Shown here piece by piece: positions 8,438 to 17,216 of a DNA stretch of 38,525 nucleotides (positions are counted from its first letter, which is position 1; the number at the start of each line of letters is the position of its first letter). Source of the stretch: Phycisphaerales bacterium (GTDB lineage Bacteria; Planctomycetota; Phycisphaerae; SM23-33); the NCBI GenBank assembly GCA_018645065.1, contig JABGPF010000014.1, positions 1 to 38,525 on the forward strand, in the 5' to 3' direction. Under the pieces are notes generated by a model that saw only the letters and a list, made by a program, of their open reading frames with translations, did no database searches and was not told where the DNA came from. A program made the translations under genes and the position numbers.

Positions 8438-8569
8438 GTTCATGCTCCCGCAATCGATAGATTAATAAGTTCATTCAACGCCCTTGAGCATAGCAAACCG
8501 GGCATATATGTCACGCCATTTCTCATTCAAGGGCTTTCGCTGGCGGGCAATCTGGGGCATAATCTTGGC

Positions 8570-10210
8570 GTGAGCGAAACAGAAACAACACAACCGAAGC
8601 CCAAAACCGACCAGCGTCACTTTTTCCGCGGCGCTACGATTATCGCCGGCCTGACTATGCTGTCTCGCTTATTCGGCCTGGTGCGGGAGGCTGCGATAAA
8701 CGCACTTGGCGCCACCCAGACAATGGGAGCGTTCCGCGTGGCGTTTGCAATTCCCAACCTATTCCGCAGATTGTTCGGTGAGGGCGCAGCCTCGGCTGCG
8801 TTCGTGCCGATATTCACCGAGGTCGCACAGAAAGAAGGTTGGGACAAGGCCCGCGCGTTGCTGGCCAACGTAGCCGGACTGCTGGCGATGCTGCTGGGCT
8901 CGATTGTGATAATCGGCGAGTTGGCGATGCTGGGCGTGCTGATATTCGCACCACAAAGCGTACTTGACGCCAAGCAAATGGGCCTGGTGCTGCAACTTAC
9001 GATGATCGTACTCCCGTTCATGATAACGGTGTGCCTGCTGGCGGTCGCCTCGGCGGCGCTGAACTGCAAGGGACATTTCGCATACCCGGCGTTCGCGCCG
9101 ATAATGCTCAATATTTTCCAGATCACCGCGGTGATGCTGCTGCACACGCTCGATTTGGGCAGCAGTCGCGCCGGACTATACTTGCTGTGCGTATCGGTCC
9201 TGGTCGCCGGGATCGCTCAGCTTGTCGGAGTTATCTGGTTGCTAAAGCGGTTCGATCTGGCAGCGATGCTGACAATCAGGCCCGTGTTGGCTCCGACCCG
9301 CAGGGTGGCGGCTCTGGCGCTTCCGATGCTCATCCCGCTGGGAATAATGCAGTTCAGCGCGTTTTTCGATCGCATATACGCACACATCCTGTCGGGCGGG
9401 ACGCTCGGGGTAGGAGTGGTCACGTGGTTTGAAAGCGCGAATCGGCTCTACCAATTCCCGATGGCGATTCTGGGGATTTCGCTGGCGACGGCGGTGTTCC
9501 CGCTGTTCTCACGCTACGCAGCCAACGACGACATCGCCGGACTCCGCAGCACAGTAAATCGCGCGTTGCGGTTGAGCCTGTTTATGGGAATCCCCGCAGG
9601 CGCCGCACTTATCGTACTGGCAGAGCCCACCGTGGCGCTTATATTCAGGCGCCGCCAATTCCTGACAATCGACGCGATACAATCGGCGTGGATACTCCAA
9701 ATGTACTGCATCGGAATGTGGGCGTACTTCTGCAACCATATCCTGCTGCGAGCGTTTTTCGCACAGAAGGACACGCGCACTCCGTTGAGGGTTTCAGTGG
9801 CACTGGCGGGGTTCAACATGCTGCTGGTCGGAGGCTTGGTGTTCACCCCGCTCAAAGGCGGAGCGATGGGCCTGGCCACTGCGATAACCGCGAGCATAAG
9901 CACGATCACATTCACGCTGATACTACGCTCGCGATGGGGAGAAATCGGCTTGCGCAGCATAATGGTCTCACTGGCGCGGATACTGGTTGCCACTGCGTCA
10001 ATGTGCGCAGCAATTATCGGCGTGATGTATATAATGATGGAACCGCTGGCGCTGGAAACCACAACCAACACCCAGGCCGGGCTGACCCTGCTGGTATGCA
10101 TACCGGGCGGCATACTTGTTTTCATGATCGTCGCATGGTTGCTAAAAGCGACCGAACTGACAGAACTTCGCCAGGCGATAAAGCATAAGTCCGCAAAAAC
10201 CGAAAAGTAA
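8570..10210 (+). CDS. murJ: Lipid II flippase MurJ
   Basis: MurJ is a MOP-superfamily inner-membrane protein that flips lipid II for peptidoglycan synthesis. The protein is hydrophobic throughout, consistent with the family's 14 membrane helices. The conserved N-terminus TMLSRLFGLVREAAINALGA and the loop IPNLFRRLFGEGAASAAFVPIF are clear. I chose the GTG at 8570 (MSETETTQPK), giving 546 residues. A longer frame exists upstream, but it overlaps rnr and encodes nothing MurJ-like. The Shine-Dalgarno sequence is weak, so the start is less certain than the identity. It is divergent from rnr and is followed 11 nt later by nadA. Confidence 0.92.
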   Translation: MSETETTQPKPKTDQRHFFRGATIIAGLTMLSRLFGLVREAAINALGATQTMGAFRVAFAIPNLFRRLFGEGAASAAFVPIFTEVAQKEGWDKARALLANVAGLLAMLLGSIVIIGELAMLGVLIFAPQSVLDAKQMGLVLQLTMIVLPFMITVCLLAVASAALNCKGHFAYPAFAPIMLNIFQITAVMLLHTLDLGSSRAGLYLLCVSVLVAGIAQLVGVIWLLKRFDLAAMLTIRPVLAPTRRVAALALPMLIPLGIMQFSAFFDRIYAHILSGGTLGVGVVTWFESANRLYQFPMAILGISLATAVFPLFSRYAANDDIAGLRSTVNRALRLSLFMGIPAGAALIVLAEPTVALIFRRRQFLTIDAIQSAWILQMYCIGMWAYFCNHILLRAFFAQKDTRTPLRVSVALAGFNMLLVGGLVFTPLKGGAMGLATAITASISTITFTLILRSRWGEIGLRSIMVSLARILVATASMCAAIIGVMYIMMEPLALETTTNTQAGLTLLVCIPGGILVFMIVAWLLKATELTELRQAIKHKSAKTEK

Positions 10211-10221
10211 AGCACAAAGCA

Positions 10222-11358
10222 ATGGAAACCCAAGCACTACTACCGTCTGAATACACCCAAGCCGAATCGGCCGATCTCGACGCCCGCATCGCCGTACGCA
10301 AGAGGCAGCTCGGCGAGAGACTCTGCATTCTCGGGCATCACTACCAGCGCGACGAAGTTATCAAATTCGCCGACTTCACGGGCGATAGTTTGAAACTCTC
10401 GCAACTGGCCGCCGGTCAGTCTGATGCGGAGTTCATCGTATTCTGCGGGGTGCACTTCATGGCTGAGTCGGCGGACATTGTCTCGTCAGACCAGCAGAAA
10501 GTGATCCTCCCGAACCTGCACGCCGGATGCGCAATGGCGGAAATGGCCGATGTCGAAGACGTATCGGCGGCTCTGGAGGAAATCTGCGCACTGACGAGCG
10601 AGACGGTGATCCCGATATCGTATGTCAACTCAACTGCGGATATTAAAGCGGTAACCGCACGAGGCGGTGGAGCATGCTGCACATCCAGCAACGTGCGAAA
10701 CGTGTTCGAGTGGGCACTGGCGCCAACCGATAAAGGCGGAGCCGGAGCGGGCAAAATATTCTGCACACCCGACCAGCACCTGGCCCGAAATACTGCACTG
10801 GCAATGGGCTACCCGCCCGAAGCGTGCTGTGTTTACGATCCGCACCTGCCCTGCGGCGGACTGACGCCCCAGGACATCGAAAACGCAACGTTCATCCTCT
10901 GGAAGGGACACTGCTACGTGCACCAGCTCTTCCGGGCCGAGCACGTGGCGGCCGTCAGAGAAGCACACCCGGGCATCCGCGTTATAGTGCATCCCGAATG
11001 CCCGCGCGAAGTTGTAGACCTTGCCGACGCAGCAGGCAGCACCGCACAGATAATCACCGAGATCGATGCTGCCGCCCCAGGCACAAAATGGGCCGTCGGA
11101 ACCGAATCGAACCTGGTGAACCGGCTGGCGAAACGCCACAGCGACAAGTTCATCTGCGTGCTAAACCAAGCCACCGCGGCATGCACGCAAATGTGCCGCA
11201 TCGATCGCCCACACCTGCTGTGGGCTCTGGATGGAATAGCGAACCGGCAAATCGTAAACCAAATAAAGGTCCCCCAGGAAACAGCCGACGACGCAAGAGT
11301 AGCTTTACAAAGAATGATCGACATCAAACCCGTAACTCAAGTCACGACGAACCAATAA
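10222..11358 (+). CDS. nadA: Quinolinate synthase NadA
   Basis: NadA condenses iminoaspartate with dihydroxyacetone phosphate to make quinolinate, the second step of de novo NAD synthesis, using a 4Fe-4S cluster. Diagnostic motifs are GHHYQRDEV (38-46), YVNSTADIKA (134-143), PDQHLARN (183-190) and HPECPREVV (257-265). The likely cluster ligands are C103 (HAGCAMAE), C231 (KGHCYVH) and C321 or C325 (ACTQMC), whose spacing resembles the Bacillus-type enzyme. The 378-residue length is normal. The start is the ATG at 10222, 11 nt after murJ, suggesting cotranscription. nadB and nadC are not in the window. Confidence 0.96.
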   Translation: METQALLPSEYTQAESADLDARIAVRKRQLGERLCILGHHYQRDEVIKFADFTGDSLKLSQLAAGQSDAEFIVFCGVHFMAESADIVSSDQQKVILPNLHAGCAMAEMADVEDVSAALEEICALTSETVIPISYVNSTADIKAVTARGGGACCTSSNVRNVFEWALAPTDKGGAGAGKIFCTPDQHLARNTALAMGYPPEACCVYDPHLPCGGLTPQDIENATFILWKGHCYVHQLFRAEHVAAVREAHPGIRVIVHPECPREVVDLADAAGSTAQIITEIDAAAPGTKWAVGTESNLVNRLAKRHSDKFICVLNQATAACTQMCRIDRPHLLWALDGIANRQIVNQIKVPQETADDARVALQRMIDIKPVTQVTTNQ

Positions 11359-11396
11359 TCAACTAATCTTAGAGATAATAGGACCGATAAAAAAAC

Positions 11397-13637
11397 ATGC
11401 CCAATCGAACCAACCATTCACGCACTGGGATGTTTGCGGGGTTGGCGTGCGTTGTCATTTCTGTTGCGTTGTGGACCGGATTGTTCGGCGGCGGACCGAG
11501 TCCGCAAGATATATGGGCGGCTTATCAGGCGGGAGGGCAATACACCGCATTGGAGATCACCTATCCGTTTGACGGGGCGCTCTTCCCGCCGGAGATCATC
11601 GCCCCAACATTCCGCTGGAAGGATAAGAACACCCAAGCCGACACATGGCTGGTTTGGATCGAATTCACCGACAAGAAGGACGCTTTGGGTTTTGTCGTAC
11701 GCAAGCAGCAGTGGACCCCGCCCGGTAAGCAGTGGGACGCCATCAAACGCCGATCCCTGGAAACCAACGCGAGGGTCAGCATTGTCGGCGTAAAGCAAGA
11801 CGCCCCGGAGAAGATCCTATCGGCGGGCGAGATCACGATCAGCACATCGAAAGATGAAGTCGGCGCGCCGCTGTTTTACCGTGAAGTCAATCTACCGTTC
11901 AGCGACGCGGTCAGAGACCCCACCCGCATACGGTGGCGATTTGGGGAAATCTCGTCCAAGACCCAACCGCCGATCATCCTGGAGAAGCTTCCGGTCTGCG
12001 GGAACTGCCATTCGTTTTCCGCCGACGGCACGGTCCTTGGCATGGACGTCGACTACGCCAGCGACAAGGGCTCCTACGCAATCTCGCCGGTGGCTGAAGA
12101 AATGCTGCTGGACAAGAACCGCGTAATCACGTGGAGTGATTACAAGCGGGATGATAAACAGAGTACTTTCGGTCTATTATCTCAGGTTTCCCCGAACGGT
12201 AAATACGTAATTAGTACGGTTAAGGACCGTTCAGTTTTCGTGCCCATGCCTGACCTGGCGTATTCGCAACTGTTTTTTCCCATCCAGGGGATCCTGGCGT
12301 ACTATCGGCGGGATACCGAAAGCTTCCACGCCCTACCTGGAGCAGACAACAAGGAATTTGTACAAAGCAACGCCGCATGGAGCCCTGACGGAAAGACTAT
12401 AGTTTTCGCCCGCAGCAAAACATACCATCTAAAGGAAGCCCGCGGCAGCCAATCGGTGCTTCTCGTAGCGGAAGAATGCAAAGAGTTCCTGCAAGAGGGA
12501 AAGAAGTTCATGTTCGACCTGTATCAGATTCCGTTTAACGACGGTAAGGGAGGCCAGGCCCAACCGCTCGAAGGAGCCTCCAATAACGGGATGAGCAACT
12601 TCTTCCCGAGATATTCGCCCGACGGCAAATGGATCGTGTTCTGCAAAGCAAAGAGCTTCATGCTGCTCCAGCCAGACAGCGAATTGTACATCATGCCCGC
12701 AGAAGGCGGTCAGGCGCGTCGAATGCGGTGCAACACATCGCAAATGAATTCATGGCACAGTTGGTCGCCTAACGGTAAGTGGATGGTGTTCAGTTCGAAG
12801 GCAAACGGGCCTTACACCCAACTCTGGTTGACGCACATTGACCAGCACGGCGCCAGCAGTCCACCGGTGCTTCTGGAGAACTTTTCCGCAGCCGACCGGG
12901 CGGCAAACATTCCGGAATTCGTGAACGCCAAACCCGGGACGATTAAGAAAATCTCCCAGCAGTTCGTAGACGACTTCTCACTAACCAGAGCCGGAAACGA
13001 ATTCCTCTACGCAAATGATCTCCAAGGCGCCGCACGAAGCTATCGCAAGGCCCTGGACATTAACCCAAACAATGCCGACGCGCACAACAGGCTCGCCGCC
13101 ATCCTGATCAAACAGAACAAGCTTGTCGAGGCAATAAAACATTTCAATAAAGCGGTCGAAATCGAGCCAAATAATGCTACGGTTCACACCAACCTGGGCG
13201 CCATCCTGATTAGGACAGGAAAAATCAACGAGGGAATCGAACATTACAGCAAAGCCATTGAAATTAATCCCAAACACGATCTGGCTCACTACAATTGGGC
13301 GATCATCCTAGCCAGACATAGAAAACTCGACGACGCGATCAAACATTTCAGAAAAACCGTAGAAATCAATCCCGGGCATGCATCCGCTTACTACAACATC
13401 GGCATCATCTTGGGGAAACAAAGGAAATTCGATCAGGCAATCGAATGTTACACCAAGGCCCTGGAACTGAATCCCAAACACGCTCCAACCCATAACAACC
13501 TCGGCATCACGCTATGCCAACAGGGAAAATTCGCCAAAGGGGCTGAACATTTCCGAAAAGCCCTCGAAATCAACCCCAAATTCATCAGCGCCAGTAACAA
13601 TCTTGCCCGAGCGTTGCAGGAGCTGAGATTGAAATGA
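11397..13637 (+). CDS. Membrane-anchored TolB-like propeller with one c-type heme motif and C-terminal TPRs
   Basis: This is a 746-residue protein with an N-terminal membrane or signal segment (about 12-30). An immunoglobulin-like region follows (YPFDGALFPPEIIAPTFRW), then CGNCH at 201-205 within LPVCGNCHSFSADG, a c-type heme-binding motif. Residues about 210-510 contain PD40/TolB-type blades such as PRYSPDGKWIVF and HSWSPNGKWMVF. From about residue 540 there are six consecutive tetratricopeptide repeats, each carrying an Asn-Pro-type turn (INPNNADAH, IEPNNATVH, INPKHDLAH). It is probably periplasmic or on the outer face of the membrane. It lies 38 nt after nadA and 116 nt before another heme-motif protein, which suggests a shared redox or assembly role. 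No specific function is known to me. Confidence 0.75.
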   Translation: MPNRTNHSRTGMFAGLACVVISVALWTGLFGGGPSPQDIWAAYQAGGQYTALEITYPFDGALFPPEIIAPTFRWKDKNTQADTWLVWIEFTDKKDALGFVVRKQQWTPPGKQWDAIKRRSLETNARVSIVGVKQDAPEKILSAGEITISTSKDEVGAPLFYREVNLPFSDAVRDPTRIRWRFGEISSKTQPPIILEKLPVCGNCHSFSADGTVLGMDVDYASDKGSYAISPVAEEMLLDKNRVITWSDYKRDDKQSTFGLLSQVSPNGKYVISTVKDRSVFVPMPDLAYSQLFFPIQGILAYYRRDTESFHALPGADNKEFVQSNAAWSPDGKTIVFARSKTYHLKEARGSQSVLLVAEECKEFLQEGKKFMFDLYQIPFNDGKGGQAQPLEGASNNGMSNFFPRYSPDGKWIVFCKAKSFMLLQPDSELYIMPAEGGQARRMRCNTSQMNSWHSWSPNGKWMVFSSKANGPYTQLWLTHIDQHGASSPPVLLENFSAADRAANIPEFVNAKPGTIKKISQQFVDDFSLTRAGNEFLYANDLQGAARSYRKALDINPNNADAHNRLAAILIKQNKLVEAIKHFNKAVEIEPNNATVHTNLGAILIRTGKINEGIEHYSKAIEINPKHDLAHYNWAIILARHRKLDDAIKHFRKTVEINPGHASAYYNIGIILGKQRKFDQAIECYTKALELNPKHAPTHNNLGITLCQQGKFAKGAEHFRKALEINPKFISASNNLARALQELRLK
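13020..13620 (+). repeat. Degenerate 102-bp tandem repeats encoding TPRs
   Basis: The 3' end of the preceding gene consists of about six diverged 102-nt units, each encoding a 34-residue TPR. The units keep a repeated AA(C/T)CC(A/C/G) stretch for Asn-Pro and similar Ala/Tyr codons. The divergence indicates old duplications rather than a recent array. Confidence 0.7.
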
Positions 13638-13753
13638 TCGACATTTCTCTCGCAACCCGCGTTACAAAAAAAACGTAATAAAACCACCGGAAATTGGTTA
13701 TAATGCAGACACGGTTGTAATAATTCGGAATCCACGCTTAGGAGTCACTCACT

Positions 13754-16700
13754 ATGAATCGCCGATTTACGCTTACGCTGCTTGCTCTTTCGATAGTCGC
13801 TTCAGTTATAACAATATCACAAGCCGCCGACCCCACATGGTACGCCAAGAAAAGCACGTGGCGGGAAACCATCAAGGCCTCCCTGGAGAACAAGGTCAAA
13901 GGCATCAAAGCCGTTAAGGCGCCCCCGACGGCCCAACCGTCAAAAGGCTTCAAGCCTTTCGTTTCGAAGCTTGTCAAAGGCGGGATGGCGCCGCTGAAAA
14001 TCTCCGTACCGATCACCGGCGAGAAGGACCTGATCATCGTAGCGACCGTAGGCGGAGACGGCGACGGATGCGACCATGCAACATGGGCCAACGCAAAGCT
14101 GATCGATGCTAACGGCAAGGTGACCTGGCTCGACACGCTCAAACCGAAGCGGTCCCAGGTCGGATGGGGCAATCTCGACATCAAAGCCAACGACACCAAG
14201 CGGCCTGCGATGATCGGCAAGGAGAAGTTCTCACGCTATATTTTCGCTCACGCATTCAGCGCGATTTACTACGATATCGGCGGAAAATACGTAAAATTCG
14301 AGGCGACTGTCGGCGTAGACCAGAGATCGCATCGCAACTCCGGAAGCGTCAACTTCATCGTAACAAACAGCCGCAAAGCCATCCCCAAGGGCAGCGCGTC
14401 GTCGTCATCCTCAGGCCCGGCCAGCCCGCTGTGGACTGCACTTATGAGAGACTTCCCCGGCGACCAGGGGCTCATGGTCCTCAACGATTGGCTCAGGCAG
14501 GACGGCTTGGGCATCGAAGACGAATCAAGCAAGTTCAAGGCGCCGGCGGCAGCGGCCCTGAAAGCGGTAAGCGACACGCTGACGTACGTTAAAAAAGCCG
14601 GATCGAAAACAACCGCAGCCGCCAAACTCGCAACGCTAACGAAAAAACACGCATCTGCGACAGAGGCCCAATGGCGAAACATCTACCTGGAAACAAAAGC
14701 GCTCAGGCGTGAGATAATCCTTTCGCACCCGGCGCTGAATTTCGAAAAACTCATGATCAACGTTAACCCGCCCACACGCTACAGCCACAACGGCGACCAG
14801 CACCTCGGGCGCCACTCACGCGTCGGAAACGGGCTGACAATCCTGACCGATTGGAAAACCGACAAGCTCAAAACCACCGCGATCCTCGAAGGCAAATTGC
14901 CCGAAGGCGCCGTTCGCAACCCAGACCTTAACTACGACGCCGACAAAGTAACCTTCGCGTTCTGCGACCACACAAAACAAGGCCAAAAACGTTACTTCCT
15001 CTACGAAGCCGCAATCGACGGTTCGTGGGTCCGCCAGCTTACTGGCACCAAACGCGACACATTCAAGACATGGGACAATCGCGCCACTGTCATGATCGAA
15101 GACAACGACCCGTGCTACCTTCCAGACGGTAATATCGTGTTCATCTCCACGCGTTGCCAGTCGTTCGGTCGATGCCACGGCGGGCGATACAACCCCGCAT
15201 GGACACTCCACCGTTGCGACAAGAACGGTGACAATATCACGCAATTGTCTTACGGTAACGAAAACGAATACGAACCGGCAGTGCTCAATGACGGGCGAGT
15301 AGTCTTCACGCGTTGGGAATACACCAACCGCCACGAAATGCTCTTCCACATGCTCTGGGCCTGCCGCCCAGACGGAACAAACGTGACCCACTTCTTCGGA
15401 AACGACATGCTCCACCCGATGATGATGGTCGAAGCCACCGCCATCCCCGGAACACACCGCGTGGTCACCACCGCACAAGGCCACCACAGCTACAACACCG
15501 GAACCACGGTCATCCTCGACACCAACATCGGCGAGAACACCGAAGAGGCCATCGAACACATGACGCCCGAGACGCCCTACTCCGAGTCGCCCGGAGGCGG
15601 ATGGCCCAAGCCCCACTACTCGCACCCCTTCCCGGTAACCGAAGACCTGATGCTCGTCTCGCGGGCGAACCACAACGTACATCCGCAGGGCAAGACGCCC
15701 CCGCCGGCTGATCGCGCGATCTACCTGGTAGACCCCGCAGGCGGACGCGAACTGATCTACGAGAACCCCAATATCGCATCGTTCTCACCGATCGCAATAC
15801 GCAAACGCAAACGCCCTCCGGTCATGCCCTCAATGGTCCGACCCGACGCACCGAAATTCGGAACAGTTTTCCTCCAGAACGCTTACCTCACGCGTAAGGA
15901 AAACGACCCCAAAGGAATCATCAAGCCGGGCATGATCAAAGCCGTCCGCGTTATCGCGCTCGGCGTGCAACCCCGCGCAAACCGCACAGCATGCAATATG
16001 CGAGTGGGCGTCGAAATCCCCAAAAAGGTTATCGGAACCGTTCCGGTGGACGCCACTGGTTCTGCGTATTTCAAAGCTCCGTCCGGAGTATCGCTGCAGA
16101 TCCAGACGCTCGACGAAAACGGAATGGCGATACTTACCGAAAAGAGCCTGTTCTACCTGCAACCAGGCGAGAATCGCAGTTGCGTGGGCTGCCACGAGCC
16201 CGAAGGTTCAAGCCCGGTGGTAAGTGCACTGAGCAAGCTGCGTCGCCTGCGCCCGGTCGATCTGAAACCCGCGGCCGGTCCGGCGTATGAAGGTGGACTG
16301 AGCTTCATGCGAACCGTCCAGCCGGTGCTCGATCGCTACTGCATCAAGTGTCACGGACTGAACGAAAAGACCGACGAAAAGTCCAGAAAAGCACAGAAGA
16401 TCAATCTTGTCCACGACGGACAAACCTGGCCACAGTCCTACAAGGCCCTGTTCACACGCGGCGATCACCGCGTGGGCGACAAGGGCTACATGGGCGGAAG
16501 CAAAAACCACCAGGAAGCCGACAGGAACATCTCCAAACCGCGACGGTTCTACGCTTTCAGCAACAAGGTGGCGCACATGATGGTCAAGAATCACGGCAAG
16601 TGCAACATGGACAAGGACAGCTACATGCGAATCATCGAGTGGATGGACGTTAACGCACAGTGCTACGGCGACCTGTTCCCCTACAAGCTCGAAGAACGCA

Positions 16701-17065
16701 AAATCAACGCCAAAGCGATGGCTGACCTGCGAGCCTACGCAAAGGAACTGTTCGGCGCCAAGATCGCAGCCCAGCCCGACCGGGCACTGATCAACACCGT
16801 CCAGATCGACGAGTCACGCATTCTGGCTGCCCCTCTGGCGAAATCCGCTGGCGGATGGGGCCAGCTCACTGGGTATGCATCGAAGAGCGATCCGAAGTAC
16901 AAGAAGATGCTCGCCCTGGTCGACAAGTGCATCATCCGCGCCAAGAACGAAAACACTCGCGGATGGCAGCCGACTCAGACCACCGGCGGCGGAGAGAAAT
17001 GGGTAATGGAAGAACGAGCAAAGTTCATCGAAAGCCTTAAAAGCCCGACCCCCGCACCCAAATAA
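13754..17065 (+). CDS. Secreted NPCBM plus hydrazine-synthase-alpha-like diheme protein
   Basis: This is a 1103-residue Sec-exported protein (signal about 1-24, ending SQAA). Residues 65-205 form an NPCBM-type carbohydrate-binding module (GGDGDGCDHATWANAKL, FAHAFSAIYYDIG). The middle (about 330-790) is a beta-propeller-like region resembling the middle domain of hydrazine synthase alpha, with STRCQSFGRCHGGR (C468, C474, H475). Two c-type heme motifs follow: CVGCH at 810-814 and CIKCH at 863-867, the latter inside a Planctomycete-type cytochrome segment (VLDRYCIKCHGL). GGAG lies 10 nt before the ATG. No hydrazine synthase beta or gamma subunit is nearby, so an anammox role is unlikely. It is more plausibly an extracytoplasmic redox or polysaccharide-associated protein, paired with the upstream heme-motif gene. 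Confidence 0.78.
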   Translation: MNRRFTLTLLALSIVASVITISQAADPTWYAKKSTWRETIKASLENKVKGIKAVKAPPTAQPSKGFKPFVSKLVKGGMAPLKISVPITGEKDLIIVATVGGDGDGCDHATWANAKLIDANGKVTWLDTLKPKRSQVGWGNLDIKANDTKRPAMIGKEKFSRYIFAHAFSAIYYDIGGKYVKFEATVGVDQRSHRNSGSVNFIVTNSRKAIPKGSASSSSSGPASPLWTALMRDFPGDQGLMVLNDWLRQDGLGIEDESSKFKAPAAAALKAVSDTLTYVKKAGSKTTAAAKLATLTKKHASATEAQWRNIYLETKALRREIILSHPALNFEKLMINVNPPTRYSHNGDQHLGRHSRVGNGLTILTDWKTDKLKTTAILEGKLPEGAVRNPDLNYDADKVTFAFCDHTKQGQKRYFLYEAAIDGSWVRQLTGTKRDTFKTWDNRATVMIEDNDPCYLPDGNIVFISTRCQSFGRCHGGRYNPAWTLHRCDKNGDNITQLSYGNENEYEPAVLNDGRVVFTRWEYTNRHEMLFHMLWACRPDGTNVTHFFGNDMLHPMMMVEATAIPGTHRVVTTAQGHHSYNTGTTVILDTNIGENTEEAIEHMTPETPYSESPGGGWPKPHYSHPFPVTEDLMLVSRANHNVHPQGKTPPPADRAIYLVDPAGGRELIYENPNIASFSPIAIRKRKRPPVMPSMVRPDAPKFGTVFLQNAYLTRKENDPKGIIKPGMIKAVRVIALGVQPRANRTACNMRVGVEIPKKVIGTVPVDATGSAYFKAPSGVSLQIQTLDENGMAILTEKSLFYLQPGENRSCVGCHEPEGSSPVVSALSKLRRLRPVDLKPAAGPAYEGGLSFMRTVQPVLDRYCIKCHGLNEKTDEKSRKAQKINLVHDGQTWPQSYKALFTRGDHRVGDKGYMGGSKNHQEADRNISKPRRFYAFSNKVAHMMVKNHGKCNMDKDSYMRIIEWMDVNAQCYGDLFPYKLEERKINAKAMADLRAYAKELFGAKIAAQPDRALINTVQIDESRILAAPLAKSAGGWGQLTGYASKSDPKYKKMLALVDKCIIRAKNENTRGWQPTQTTGGGEKWVMEERAKFIESLKSPTPAPK

Positions 17066-17117
17066 GCGATATTAATATCGCATCAGGCCGCATAACAAGT
17101 CGGGCCGGCCCCGACTT
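17066..17117 (+). other. Two hairpins downstream of the HZS-like gene
   Basis: A perfect 16-nt palindrome (17066-17081) begins directly after the stop codon. A second hairpin has an 8-bp stem (17097-17104 with 17110-17117) and a 5-nt loop. Neither is followed by a U-run, so they may stabilise the 3' end or act as weak or Rho-assisted terminators. Confidence 0.45.
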
Positions 17118-17132
17118 ATATCTGAGGCCGAG

Positions 17133-17208
17133 TATGGGGGCAGAGCGCCATTAGTCATTAGGATGAAACTATATTTACACTAATGACTAATGACGCTCTG
17201 ACCCCATA
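17133..17208. repeat. Long imperfect inverted repeat, REP/MITE-like
   Basis: The arms 17133-17161 and 17180-17208 are 29 nt each, matching at 27 positions around an 18-nt AT-rich spacer. The arm contains GGGGTCAGAGCGTCATTAG on one strand, which resembles sequences flanking REP-associated tyrosine transposases as I remember them. It sits between convergent genes, 8 nt from the MFS stop. No transposase is encoded nearby. Bidirectional terminator activity is possible, although T-runs are absent. Confidence 0.75.
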
Positions 17209-17216
17209 TGTGCGAT

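Noticed and set aside
8444-8569. Promoter boxes in the rnr/murJ divergent gap
   Set aside because: Several weak hexamer pairs around a TATATG are possible on both strands, but none is clearly better than chance.
13699-13704. TATAAT upstream of the HZS-like gene as a promoter
   Set aside because: There is a good -10 hexamer but no credible -35 box at 16-18 nt, so I did not list it as a feature.
14816-15682. 288-codon open frame on minus, opposite the HZS-like gene
   Set aside because: Its translation is Val-rich and motif-free, and it lies wholly within a well-supported coding sequence.
13754-17065. HZS-alpha resemblance as evidence of anammox metabolism
   Set aside because: No beta or gamma subunits, hydrazine dehydrogenase or nitrite reductase genes are in the window, an NPCBM is fused on, and the key tyrosine position appears to be Gly.
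17097-17117. 8-bp hairpin after the HZS-like gene as a Rho-independent terminator
   Set aside because: There is no U-run on either side; I recorded it only as a hairpin.
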